From a virus: a DNA stretch of 55,796 bases. The notes under the pieces were generated by a model. That model did no database searches. It was not told the origin of the DNA and saw nothing but the letters and a program-made list of their open reading frames with translations. Location: the IMG/VR virus record IMGVR_UViG_3300028198_000005, positions 1-55,796 of that record, one strand, 5' to 3'. Made by a program: the position numbers and the translations under genes. Positions 44,976 through 53,402 of the stretch are shown here, piece after piece. Each line of letters opens with the position of its first letter. Positions within the stretch are counted from its first letter, which is position 1.

Positions 44976-46942
44976 TGCAACCCTTTCCTACAGCATTTTG
45001 GAAAAAGGAAAACCTAATCTTAGAAGAAGATAGTTGTTTTTCTCCTTTTAAGGGATCCTTCTCCCAAAACCCTACGGACTCTGTATATAGAATGCTGGTC
45101 GCTGAGGAGCCAAGTACTCCGACCAAAGCAGAAACTTCCGACGGGGCTATAGGCCTTTATGTTGACATAATACCCCAATCCCATCTTCATCGTCGAATTT
45201 TAATAGATGAATATGGGTTAGAAGAACCTTTCGGTGCATGGCGTATGTGGTGGGGCGATTTAAATCCGTATTTCGCAATAGATGAAGCCAGTGGCGCGTA
45301 TAACAGATTTGATAACTGGGCGACAGATATCCTACAAGACAATATCGTCGCAGAAGGAGTTTTCGGCCCGATAGACGTAAAAGTTGAGGGTAAGTTTCTC
45401 GGGGTGTTACCAGTTCCAATTAATTTAGGGAAGACAGACGCGACTGCGCTAATTTCAAACGCATATTCAATATACGAAGTCAATAAAGGTCATGCCGATT
45501 ACGAAGAGTTAGTGAAACATTTTTGGAACCGGCCAACATGCCATTGGCCATACGTCAAAGCAGATAAAGATAAAGATAATGACGGTACAGTTTTTTTAAC
45601 TAACGAGCCCATCTATATCCTGTTATTTGATAGTTCCTATCAATACATTTCTGCTAGCGAAGAAATAAAACGAAAGGGGTTTTTAAGTGCAAATAATACA
45701 AATGGCATGGGAATCAGTTCATCTTACGGACAGATAGATTATACTGGACGAGAAGTCGATAATTATCCCGAGACTATAAAGCATAGTTGGCTAGATTCTT
45801 GGATACGAAGAGATGACCTTCACAGAGCGCTTGGCCCGGTAACTTATTCCTCCTCGGAAGACTGTAAAACTATTACTGTGAAATGCTATTTCGAAAAAGA
45901 TGCTTTTCAAGCTATATCAGAACATTTACAAAACTCTGGTCACAACCCTAATGGTTTTTTCGGAGACAATGAGAAATTCGGCGGGGATTTTATTAGTCAC
46001 GACGTTTTAAAAGCTATCAGAATGGGGTACAATGGATATAGTGACACCAGCACTCTTCAGCAGTTTTTTTATCGACAAAGAGCCAAGGCCAGATTTTCAT
46101 TTGCTCTCGGCTCACAAAAAGCTATCAGGATTACGATAAAAGGATTAGGGACAGACACCGTTGGTGGTGGATACGGCGGTGGGCTGAATCTACATATAGG
46201 CCAAGACGCGGCCCTTAAAGGGGGAACGAAACAAGATGAGGGAGAATCATACCCTAAATCTTTTACTAATAAAGAGTCCGCGGGAACTCCTTATCCATGT
46301 GCCCCGAGCGATTCACAAACATGTAAAATATTTATAGACAACACTGAAAAAATAAAGTGCGTTGCCCCACAGATAGGTTACTTCGAGTTTGAAGATGCTT
46401 CTTATCCTTCAATCGGTCCTGCAGAATCTAACCCTATCTACAATGAGACTTGGAAGGGTAACTATCTAAAAGGTCCAGTTAGAATTTTTGAACTAGCAAG
46501 TTCGACAATTAACGATGAAGGTGAAACGGTTAACAATTATAAAGGTACCGGCGGGGATAAATTTGCGCTAGATTCAAACCTCGATATTGTAAATGGGACC
46601 AGAGGCGGTCTAGAGGCTGACGATTATCATTATTTTCATGGGCTAGAATATATTGATATATCGAACTTTGATAATAGAAAATCTTACTCAACAAACAGCG
46701 AAATTGACGCTGGCAACACTACGGTTAATCCATATGGTAATTCGTGGAAAAACGGAGACTCGACTAATTTTTACGATTATGATTCGATTATGGTCACCCC
46801 AACTTACGAAAGCCCGTATTCATTTATTAAAGACTATACGTTAGAAAAAGGAGATCATACAATAGACTTACTCTTTGATAGTGTGCGTTGTTCCATGAAT
46901 GGTGGGGCTTATTACGAAATACAAATAGAAATACGCGACTGA
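44975..46942 (+). CDS. Virion structural protein (655 aa)
   Basis: MQPFPTAFWKKENLILEEDS, beta-rich with many aromatic and Gly residues. Part of a run of fibre/structural genes and starts in the previous stop (TAATG). No family recognised. Confidence 0.65.
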   Translation: MQPFPTAFWKKENLILEEDSCFSPFKGSFSQNPTDSVYRMLVAEEPSTPTKAETSDGAIGLYVDIIPQSHLHRRILIDEYGLEEPFGAWRMWWGDLNPYFAIDEASGAYNRFDNWATDILQDNIVAEGVFGPIDVKVEGKFLGVLPVPINLGKTDATALISNAYSIYEVNKGHADYEELVKHFWNRPTCHWPYVKADKDKDNDGTVFLTNEPIYILLFDSSYQYISASEEIKRKGFLSANNTNGMGISSSYGQIDYTGREVDNYPETIKHSWLDSWIRRDDLHRALGPVTYSSSEDCKTITVKCYFEKDAFQAISEHLQNSGHNPNGFFGDNEKFGGDFISHDVLKAIRMGYNGYSDTSTLQQFFYRQRAKARFSFALGSQKAIRITIKGLGTDTVGGGYGGGLNLHIGQDAALKGGTKQDEGESYPKSFTNKESAGTPYPCAPSDSQTCKIFIDNTEKIKCVAPQIGYFEFEDASYPSIGPAESNPIYNETWKGNYLKGPVRIFELASSTINDEGETVNNYKGTGGDKFALDSNLDIVNGTRGGLEADDYHYFHGLEYIDISNFDNRKSYSTNSEIDAGNTTVNPYGNSWKNGDSTNFYDYDSIMVTPTYESPYSFIKDYTLEKGDHTIDLLFDSVRCSMNGGAYYEIQIEIRD

Positions 46943-46943
46943 T

Positions 46944-47783
46944 ATGTCTTATACGAGATACGCAGGAGATAGATTTGTTGGCCCAGCCGGAAACCCTACT
47001 GGGTTTCCGCTTGATGTCGCTGATGGCGCGGTTCTGTTTACTTCTGGAGCTTTCGGAAATAATCAAGCTTCGTATATTAAAGTTTCTGGGACTTGGCAAC
47101 AGGTAGTCCAAACTGGCGTGGTTTTACAAACCATGACCGGCGATCTTCTGGATAAGTATTCGGACCAAGATATACACGGGGTAAAAAGCTTTCATAATAA
47201 TGTTTTTATAAGAGATTTAACCGTTACCGGTACGCAAACTACGCTTAATACGGTAGACTCTACGATCAAAGACAATATTATACTACTTAATAGTGGTGAG
47301 GTTGGAGCGGGAATAACCTTGTTGTCCGGAGGGGTACAAATAGATCGAGGAACAAAGCCCGACGTTTCTTTGGTTTTTGACGAAACTTTATCCGGAGAAT
47401 TTTATACTGGCGCTTTCAACTTTAGCTCTGAAGTAACCGTAACTGGAGACAAGCTAGTTAAATCTAGCGAGACAGGAATCTTTCAAACGGTAATAAACTC
47501 GGTGCACGAAACAGGGTATACAACCACTACCGGAGTTTCCGAAATGCTTCTTACTGGGGTTTCTAGTATATACAATATAGACGGAGTAGTTTTAGGGGAG
47601 GCAACTATTACTCAAAGTCAGCAGATTCAATGTTATGTCGGAGGCGTAGTCCAAACTCCTGTAAGATACTCTTTGTCTAATGCTTCAGCAGGTACCGGAG
47701 TCCCTACTGTTACTTTTAGTGAAAATCTGTTTTCTGGAGTCAGGGCTGATTTTATCTATTCGGCTTCAGCTAGGGTGGTTTAA
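46944..47783 (+). CDS. Tail fibre-like protein (279 aa)
   Basis: Contains IRDLTVTGTQTTLNTVDSTI and KDNIILLNSGEVGAGITLLS, the widespread phage fibre module, followed by a C-terminal beta domain. Starts one base after the previous stop. Confidence 0.75.
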   Translation: MSYTRYAGDRFVGPAGNPTGFPLDVADGAVLFTSGAFGNNQASYIKVSGTWQQVVQTGVVLQTMTGDLLDKYSDQDIHGVKSFHNNVFIRDLTVTGTQTTLNTVDSTIKDNIILLNSGEVGAGITLLSGGVQIDRGTKPDVSLVFDETLSGEFYTGAFNFSSEVTVTGDKLVKSSETGIFQTVINSVHETGYTTTTGVSEMLLTGVSSIYNIDGVVLGEATITQSQQIQCYVGGVVQTPVRYSLSNASAGTGVPTVTFSENLFSGVRADFIYSASARVV

Positions 47784-47796
47784 AGACTAAAAAATA

Positions 47797-47805
47797 GTGT
47801 AATAC
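47797..47805 (+). promoter_or_regulatory. Late promoter box
   Basis: GTGTAATAC, 7 bases before the ATG at 47813. Confidence 0.65.
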
Positions 47806-47812
47806 TTTTCGT

Positions 47813-48031
47813 ATGAAAGCACTTTCAGGCAAAAAAACTTATTTTACCGCTGGTGCAGCGGTTTTGACGGCTCTCGGCGCATATTTCGCTGGAGAGGTAG
47901 ATATGCAAACAACGATTTCTGCTCTATTTGCATCACTAATGGCTATTTTCCTTAGAAAGGGTATCACTTCGGAAGCTAAAAAAGCTGCTTCTGATGAAGC
48001 TGCTCCCGCCGAAGATAAACCAGCCGAGTGA
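47813..48031 (+). CDS. Holin-like membrane protein (72 aa)
   Basis: Two hydrophobic segments, TAGAAVLTALGAYFAG and MQTTISALFASLMAIFL, then a charged disordered tail. Size and topology suit a class II-type holin, and the next two genes look like spanins. No direct family proof. ATGA overlap with the next gene. Confidence 0.6.
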   Translation: MKALSGKKTYFTAGAAVLTALGAYFAGEVDMQTTISALFASLMAIFLRKGITSEAKKAASDEAAPAEDKPAE

Positions 48032-48234
48032 TGGGGTGGCTTAATTCTATATTATCTATACTTACTTCGTTTTTTAAGGTTTTAGATAAAAAAACTTTGA
48101 CTTATGAGGAAAAGGTAGATAAGATAGAAAGAGGCGAAAAGGAACAGGTAAAAAGTGATTGGAAAGAAACACAGAATGAGATTGATCGTGCTTTTGAGCG
48201 CGCTAAGTCTCGTAATAAGTTGCAAGACAACTAA
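48028..48234 (+). CDS. Inner spanin-like protein (68 aa)
   Basis: N-terminal membrane helix (MMGWLNSILSILTSFFKVLD) and a charged coiled-coil tail (EEKVDKIERGEKEQVKSDWK). A lipoprotein gene starts inside its 3' end, the Rz/Rz1 layout. Confidence 0.55.
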   Translation: MMGWLNSILSILTSFFKVLDKKTLTYEEKVDKIERGEKEQVKSDWKETQNEIDRAFERAKSRNKLQDN

Positions 48235-48400
48235 TAACCATATTTCTTTACCATCTGTTCCCCAAGATGTTGTAAAAAGGATGATGAACCATCCTCAAAT
48301 AGACAAGGCTTGGGAGAATGTTCCTGAATTTACCAGAGACACTCTTAAGGTTATCTCTGATCAGTCAGCTGAAATAGAAACCTTAAAAATCGATAAATAA
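48176..48400 (+). CDS. Outer spanin-like lipoprotein (74 aa)
   Basis: MRLIVLLSALSLVISCKTTN: signal peptide with lipobox VISC (C16). It is embedded by 59 bases in the previous gene in another frame. Together they could span the envelope for the last lysis step (inference from architecture). Confidence 0.6.
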   Translation: MRLIVLLSALSLVISCKTTNNHISLPSVPQDVVKRMMNHPQIDKAWENVPEFTRDTLKVISDQSAEIETLKIDK

Positions 48401-48404
48401 CATT

Positions 48405-48710
48405 ATGAAAAGAACACTAGCACTAGTTGCAATATTAGCAATCTTTTCTCTTACGGCTAACGCAGGAGAAGAGAAAGAAAGTTGGTTCGCGGCAGGCGTT
48501 AAGCCTGATCCTTATATCACTATTCCTTTTATTGGAATCAAAACGCCTCTTCCTGCCGTTTGTGCGGGTAAGGGAATTTCCGCGTCTTTTGATTTTAAAT
48601 GCACGAAGGAAAACTTTATGCTTAAACTTCCTTATTTTAAGATAGACTGGGATTTTCCCGCTTTGTCTCTCGGAAGAGGAAAAGCAAAGGTGACTTTGGG
48701 TACAGAATAG
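48405..48710 (+). CDS. Exported protein (101 aa)
   Basis: Signal peptide MKRTLALVAILAIFSLTANA, then a beta-rich mature part with two Cys (VCAGKGISASFDFKCTKENF) that could form a disulfide. No family recognised. Confidence 0.65.
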   Translation: MKRTLALVAILAIFSLTANAGEEKESWFAAGVKPDPYITIPFIGIKTPLPAVCAGKGISASFDFKCTKENFMLKLPYFKIDWDFPALSLGRGKAKVTLGTE

Positions 48711-48771
48711 TTAGAGTGGGTTTAGAGGACCCCATCTTTAAATTCTAAAAGTTAATTGCAAACCTCTCATT

Positions 48772-48801
48772 AGACCTACCTTTTTGGTAGGTCTTTTTTT
48801 T
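48772..48801 (+). terminator. Rho-independent terminator
   Basis: AGACCTACC-TTTTT-GGTAGGTCT followed by T-run; separates the lysis-type genes from the head genes. Confidence 0.92.
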
Positions 48802-48819
48802 CTAAAAACTCATAATTAC

Positions 48820-48829
48820 GTGTATATTA
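48820..48829 (+). promoter_or_regulatory. Late promoter box
   Basis: GTGTATATTA, upstream of the head-gene cluster. Confidence 0.6.
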
Positions 48830-48854
48830 CGGATAAGTGACTAGGGAAAGACAT

Positions 48855-49238
48855 ATGATTTTAGATATCTCCTCTTCGAAGGAAGAAGCTCCGCAGGATG
48901 AATTCATAGATCACTCTCTAAAAGTTAAAAAATATTTAGAAGCTAAAGCTGAAGAAGCCGGAGGAATCAGTTCGGAAAAGCTTATCGAAGTTTTTAAAGA
49001 AGCCGCAAAAGAAGAAGCGGAAATGGTCTTTTGTTTAGCTAAAATTAATAATTTTTTAGAACTGTTTTTAGGAAATCAAAGCTTTAAGACAGCGGTCGCT
49101 AACGAATTCTTCCCAGAAGAACAGTGTTTCATTAAAGCGAAGGAAGAAGTTAAGGAATTTGGTTTGGAGGAAATTGTTTTCGAAGATGCGAGTCAGTTTT
49201 ACCTCGAGACAGAAATGATGAATTTAGAAATTCTATAG
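48855..49238 (+). CDS. Hypothetical acidic helical protein (127 aa)
   Basis: MILDISSSKEEAPQDEFIDH, then long acidic helices (KLIEVFKEAAKEEAEMVFCL). AGGG precedes the ATG at 48855; a GTG at 48837 is less likely. First gene of the head cluster; perhaps a head-assembly factor. Confidence 0.6.
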   Translation: MILDISSSKEEAPQDEFIDHSLKVKKYLEAKAEEAGGISSEKLIEVFKEAAKEEAEMVFCLAKINNFLELFLGNQSFKTAVANEFFPEEQCFIKAKEEVKEFGLEEIVFEDASQFYLETEMMNLEIL

Positions 49239-49242
49239 AAAC

Positions 49243-50688
49243 ATGAAAACGAAATATACAACTATTTTTAGTTCTCATATCAAACCTTTGGTTTCTGAGG
49301 AGAAAGATAAATATCTTGCTTTGGCGTCACTGGTTGATTTAGAGAAGTTCGTGCCCAATGTCGACACAGAGGAAAACTACGATCTGCTTCCTGTGGCATT
49401 CAACGCTTTTGTCGCAAATAGAGTGAATAAGAACGGCGATGTTGTAGACACTGAAACAGCTTTGGCGATGTATAAAAATTTCATCAATAAGCCTGTCAAC
49501 ATCGAACATAACCGTAAATCTGTTATCGGAACTATACTTACGGCAGGATTCTCCTCTTTCGGCGAAGATAAGCCATTAACAGAAGAGGAAGTCAAGGGGT
49601 CAAACGAGCCGTTTAATGTTACTCTTGGGGGAATTGTCTGGAAAATAACAGACCAAGACCTCGCCAATAAAATAGAAAACTCTAGCGACCCTACCAGCGA
49701 AGACTATATGAATATTAGCGCAAGCTGGGAGCTCGGCTTTAACGATTACAATATTGTAGTAGTGGAGGGCGAGGAAAAAAATATCGGAAACGCCAAAGAA
49801 ATTTCTGACCCAAAAGAAATCGAAGAGCTCGAGCCTAAACTAAGAGGTTTCGGCGGAGAAGGCAAACTAGAAGACGGCTCTCATATCTATAGAAAGGTGA
49901 TAAACAAAGTAATTCCTTTAGGAATTGGACTGACAGAAGCGCCAGCAGCTGACGTAAAAGGTGTCCTTACCGCTTCGGGAGAAAAAGAAGATACACAAAT
50001 CGAAGCTGAAATTGCCGAACAAAAAGAAGAAAAAATTTCCCAAAATACTAAAACAAATGTAAGTATTCGAAAGGTGGAACCTATGAAAATAGAAAATATC
50101 ACAGACATAAATGATGAGTCCTTGCAGACTCTTAAAGCTTCTGCGATTCATGAGTACATCCAAAAGAGCCTTCAAGACGCTTCTGAGAAGTTTACTTCTG
50201 AGAAGCAGGAAAAAGATAGCGTTCTAGCGGAGTCTCAAGAAAAGCACGATGGCTTGCTTAAAGAGCACGATTCTCTTAAGGCTGAATTAGAATCCATTAA
50301 GGAGAAGTTGGCTTCTCTGGAAACTGAAAAAGCAGAAAGAGAAATGCTAGAGCGATTCAATCAAAGAATGGCCTCTTTTGACGAGCGCTATGATTTGACT
50401 GACGAAGACCGCAAGGTTCTCGCTAGTCAGGTTAAGAACTTGTCAGACGAAGAGTTCGCCGCCTTTGATGAGAACATGACGGTTCTTCTCTCCTCTAAAA
50501 CTAAGAGGGAAGAAGAAGTAGTTGAGGAAGTAGAAGCATCTACTGCTGAAGAAGTTGTTGAGGCCGCTGTTGAAAACGCAGAGGTTGAAAAGGAAACTGT
50601 TCCTGTATCTTCGCCAGCTGAAGAGCCTTCTATTACCGATAAATATAGTAAAGCTTTTAATATCGATCAGTTCGATATAAAATTGTAA
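49243..50688 (+). CDS. Prohead protease / scaffold fusion (481 aa)
   Basis: Residues 1-250 look like a prohead serine protease: VNIEHNRKSVIGTI with H89, then YMNISASWELGFN with candidate Ser (S159/S161), and IPLGIGLTEAP. Residues 281-481 are a charged coiled coil typical of scaffold. A strong AGGTGG site precedes an in-frame ATG at 50083 (M281), which would give a separate scaffold of 201 residues, as in lambda C/Nu3. It sits directly before the decoration and capsid genes. Confidence 0.75.
   Translation: MKTKYTTIFSSHIKPLVSEEKDKYLALASLVDLEKFVPNVDTEENYDLLPVAFNAFVANRVNKNGDVVDTETALAMYKNFINKPVNIEHNRKSVIGTILTAGFSSFGEDKPLTEEEVKGSNEPFNVTLGGIVWKITDQDLANKIENSSDPTSEDYMNISASWELGFNDYNIVVVEGEEKNIGNAKEISDPKEIEELEPKLRGFGGEGKLEDGSHIYRKVINKVIPLGIGLTEAPAADVKGVLTASGEKEDTQIEAEIAEQKEEKISQNTKTNVSIRKVEPMKIENITDINDESLQTLKASAIHEYIQKSLQDASEKFTSEKQEKDSVLAESQEKHDGLLKEHDSLKAELESIKEKLASLETEKAEREMLERFNQRMASFDERYDLTDEDRKVLASQVKNLSDEEFAAFDENMTVLLSSKTKREEEVVEEVEASTAEEVVEAAVENAEVEKETVPVSSPAEEPSITDKYSKAFNIDQFDIKL
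50083..50688 (+). CDS. Nested scaffold protein from internal start
   Basis: In-frame internal ATG with AGGTGG 6 bases upstream. MKIENITDINDESLQTLKAS, a coiled coil (KAELESIKEKLASLETEKAE), and an acidic tail ending FNIDQFDIKL. Expected to build the inner core of the procapsid and be removed by the protease part. Confidence 0.6.
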   Translation: MKIENITDINDESLQTLKASAIHEYIQKSLQDASEKFTSEKQEKDSVLAESQEKHDGLLKEHDSLKAELESIKEKLASLETEKAEREMLERFNQRMASFDERYDLTDEDRKVLASQVKNLSDEEFAAFDENMTVLLSSKTKREEEVVEEVEASTAEEVVEAAVENAEVEKETVPVSSPAEEPSITDKYSKAFNIDQFDIKL

Positions 50689-50708
50689 ATTGGAGAAAAT
50701 AAAATATT

Positions 50709-51278
50709 ATGGCAAATGAAAGATTAGAGCCGTTTAGAGATTATGACGAGCACGACGTTATCAATTTGTTCAGCTTCGATGATGCTGCAGTTACCCTTAA
50801 TAATTCAACCGTCGTTTACGCCGGTTCGGTTGTTAAGATTAGAACAGGCTGGAGCAACACCGATGAGGTTCAATTTTTAGGTGGCGCAGGTGCTGATTAC
50901 GATAACGTTGTTTCACAACGTTATGGCGTTAACGCAAAAGTAGAATACTGTAACGGCGGACCTTCCGAGGTTCCGTTGGGTATTACTCTTTATGACGTTA
51001 GAGAATACGACGAGAACGGAGAGCTTCTGAAATTTAACCCTCAGAAGGCCTGCGAACTACAAGCTACTGTTAGCGGACAGGCTGTCCCGGTTGCTACAAA
51101 GGGAATTTTCCTTATGGCAACTGGTGCATTTACCGATGCTGACGCGCTTGCTGCGGGTTCCTCGCTTTATGCGACAGGAAATGGTCAACTCTCTCCGACT
51201 GTTGGCGGAGTCAAAGTGGGTAAAGCCCTCGGTGATTCAGACGCAGACGGAAGTGTTCTGGTTAAACTTGAACTGTAA
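50709..51278 (+). CDS. Head decoration-like protein (189 aa)
   Basis: MANERLEPFRDYDEHDVINL, then Gly/Val-rich beta sequence (KGIFLMATGAFTDADALAAG; VGGVKVGKALGDSDADGSVL) like head-decoration/stabilising proteins. Directly before the capsid gene. Confidence 0.65.
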   Translation: MANERLEPFRDYDEHDVINLFSFDDAAVTLNNSTVVYAGSVVKIRTGWSNTDEVQFLGGAGADYDNVVSQRYGVNAKVEYCNGGPSEVPLGITLYDVREYDENGELLKFNPQKACELQATVSGQAVPVATKGIFLMATGAFTDADALAAGSSLYATGNGQLSPTVGGVKVGKALGDSDADGSVLVKLEL

Positions 51279-51299
51279 TTTTAAAGGAGATTTAATAAA

Positions 51300-52439
51300 A
51301 TGAAATTAAAATTTAAAAATACCCCAGAACAGGTTGAATTAATTAAAGCTATGGGCTCAAAGCGTCCAGAGGTTTCTCGCGAAGCTTCTGAGGCTTTTGC
51401 AGCTTTTATTGGCCCCGTTATTCAACAAGTACTTAGTCAGGCTGATACCGCTTCTGCTGTATATGCTGACGTCGTTTATGACGAAGACGATAACCCAAGC
51501 TATCCTCTTGATTTGTTCTACGAGCAAAGAAACGCGGATAACTACGTGACTGTCTTTCAGCAGAACATGGCCGGTGGTCTTCCTAGTTCTCAAGTCGCAG
51601 GCGCCAACGAGCTGAAGGTTTCGACCTATAAGCTTGATAGCGCTGTCAGCTTCTTGAAGAAGTATGCTCGTCGCGGCCGTTTGGACGTTGTGAGTAAGGC
51701 TGTTGAGCGTATGGCTCAGGAAGTCTTGGTTAAACAGGAGCGTAATGCTTGGGCCGTTCTTTTGAAAGCTCTCTCAGAGGGTAAAGGAACTGGTTCCGCT
51801 AACGGTAACCATATCGTCAACAATGTTGGGTCTACAGAGACCTTCCAGCTGGACACTCTTAATGCGATGATTACTCGTATGAAGCGTATTAATAAGTCGT
51901 TCGCTGGCGGCACTGCTGCTCAGGTTTATTCCGAGGGCATTACCGACTTGTTTGTTAGCCCTGAAGTTAAGCAGGATATCAGAGCCTTCTCGTATTCTCC
52001 GATCGGCAATAATGCTGCTCAGAGTTTGCCAGAAGACGCCAAGAGTGGCGCTTATAGGGCCGCTGGTATCGCTAATATCTTCGGTGTTAATATCATCGAC
52101 TTGCAGGAGCTCGGTGTTGGTCAGAAGTACAATACTCTGTACGAGACCTTCAGTGACGCTGCCGGTTTGGCCGCTGCTGTTAACGAGGCTGGTGCTACTA
52201 CTACCTCCGCGTTTAACGATGCTTCCAGCCATGAGGTTGTTGTTGGCGTTGACGCAAGTCGCGAGGCCCTTATCCGGCCTGTCGCTGCTAACTCTGAAAC
52301 TGGCGGAACCTTTACGGCTCTTCCGGACGATCAGTTCACGCAACGTGCAGACAAGACCGGTTTCTACGGTTCTGTCGAAGAGGGACGCGTGTGTATTGAT
52401 GCTCGTGTTTTGGCAGGTGCTCATCTCAAGCGTTCTTAA
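51300..52439 (+). CDS. Major capsid protein
   Basis: 379 residues after protease/scaffold and decoration genes. An N-terminal helix (SREASEAFAAFIGPVIQQVL), KKYARRGRLDVVSKAVERMA and VKQERNAWAVLLKALSEGKG (long spine-type helix), and a beta-rich C-terminus fit the HK97 fold of T4-like capsid proteins. AAGGAG lies upstream. Codon use is GC-richer and more biased than neighbours, expected for an abundant protein. Confidence 0.85.
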   Translation: MKLKFKNTPEQVELIKAMGSKRPEVSREASEAFAAFIGPVIQQVLSQADTASAVYADVVYDEDDNPSYPLDLFYEQRNADNYVTVFQQNMAGGLPSSQVAGANELKVSTYKLDSAVSFLKKYARRGRLDVVSKAVERMAQEVLVKQERNAWAVLLKALSEGKGTGSANGNHIVNNVGSTETFQLDTLNAMITRMKRINKSFAGGTAAQVYSEGITDLFVSPEVKQDIRAFSYSPIGNNAAQSLPEDAKSGAYRAAGIANIFGVNIIDLQELGVGQKYNTLYETFSDAAGLAAAVNEAGATTTSAFNDASSHEVVVGVDASREALIRPVAANSETGGTFTALPDDQFTQRADKTGFYGSVEEGRVCIDARVLAGAHLKRS

Positions 52440-52461
52440 TAGAAGCGCTATTAAATTCAAA

Positions 52462-52490
52462 AACCCGTCGACTTCGGTCGGCGGGTTTTT
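52462..52490 (+). terminator. Rho-independent terminator after capsid gene
   Basis: AACCCGTCGAC-TTCG-GTCGGCGGGTT hairpin followed by a T-run. Confidence 0.92.
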
Positions 52491-52513
52491 TATTTCTATT
52501 TTTTAGATAAAAT

Positions 52514-52525
52514 GTGTAAAATATA
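52514..52525 (+). promoter_or_regulatory. Late promoter box
   Basis: GTGTAAAATATA, followed by AAGGAAAGG and AAAAGG before the ATG at 52551. Confidence 0.6.
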
Positions 52526-52550
52526 TTATAATAAGGAAAGGTAAAAGGTA

Positions 52551-52910
52551 ATGGCAGCAAAAAGGAAAAAGAGAAAATTAGACAGCGTTAAACAAACTCA
52601 CGCAAAGGTGGAGAAAAAGTTCCAACCAACAACCCTTGATCAGATTTGGGGGGATGATGGCTCTTCAGAATACGGTACTTTGAGCTATGAAAAGTACAAG
52701 GATAAAGTGTATGATATGAATATGTCCGATCTTCAGGCTCATGCATCAAGAGTAGGAATAGTTCCTGTTGACAATAGAAACATGCTTACGGACAGACTTT
52801 TGAGAGAGTTCGGCAGACATGCGTCGACGTATTCAAAACCAGCAGAAGCCTCCGCCGCAGAACAAAAAATTCCTGAAAAAATAAAGCAAATCCTTGCCGA
52901 GGGGAGATAA
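52551..52910 (+). CDS. SAP-like small protein (119 aa)
   Basis: A basic N-terminus (MAAKRKKRKLDSVKQTHAKV) and a SAP-type helix-extended segment (MNMSDLQAHASRVGIVPVDN then RNMLTDRLLREF). SAP motifs bind DNA. May be a head-completion or neck component. Confidence 0.6.
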   Translation: MAAKRKKRKLDSVKQTHAKVEKKFQPTTLDQIWGDDGSSEYGTLSYEKYKDKVYDMNMSDLQAHASRVGIVPVDNRNMLTDRLLREFGRHASTYSKPAEASAAEQKIPEKIKQILAEGR

Positions 52911-52914
52911 ATAA

Positions 52915-53379
52915 ATGTCTCACGGGTTGGATAAAATAGACCCTAGGTATGTAGACGGCTCCAAAGGAAGAAATAGTCAAATACTAAGACTTGACTCTGA
53001 CTTAGATTCTGATTTTGGAGACTTACTAAGGGTAGCTAACCCTTCCGGCACGACTGGGAATAACGGAACATATTACTTTGATCATGGTTCCGAGTTTCAT
53101 ACTTTTATCCTGAATCACAACAACTCAAACATATACTTTTCAGGCACTCCTGACGTCAAGGGTAGTTATCAAGTTAGAATATATAATAACTCAGGAAATG
53201 GAAATATCACAGTAAATGAATACGAAAAATTTGCTTGGCAGGGACAGAAACCTCCAGTAAGCGTTATCGTCCCAAGCGGACAACATTATATATATGCTTT
53301 GACTCACCACGGAGATTTCACTTCTTCATATCCAGATTTGAAGGACTGGTCTGCTATATTTGTTTCAGAAAGTCCATAA
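52915..53379 (+). CDS. Hypothetical structural protein (154 aa)
   Basis: Beta-rich (FHTFILNHNNSNIYFSGTPD; VRIYNNSGNGNITVNEYEKF). Looks like a small virion beta-sandwich protein. No family recognised. Confidence 0.6.
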   Translation: MSHGLDKIDPRYVDGSKGRNSQILRLDSDLDSDFGDLLRVANPSGTTGNNGTYYFDHGSEFHTFILNHNNSNIYFSGTPDVKGSYQVRIYNNSGNGNITVNEYEKFAWQGQKPPVSVIVPSGQHYIYALTHHGDFTSSYPDLKDWSAIFVSESP

Positions 53380-53383
53380 AAAA

Positions 53384-53395
53384 GTGTAATAGATA
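53384..53395 (+). promoter_or_regulatory. Late promoter box
   Basis: GTGTAATAGATA, 7 bases before the ATG at 53403. Confidence 0.65.
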
Positions 53396-53402
53396 AAACA
53401 AG

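Noticed and set aside
51774-52506. Leftward (51774-52460) and +1-frame (51952-52506) open frames over the capsid gene
   Set aside because: Artefacts of the strongly biased codons of the capsid gene.
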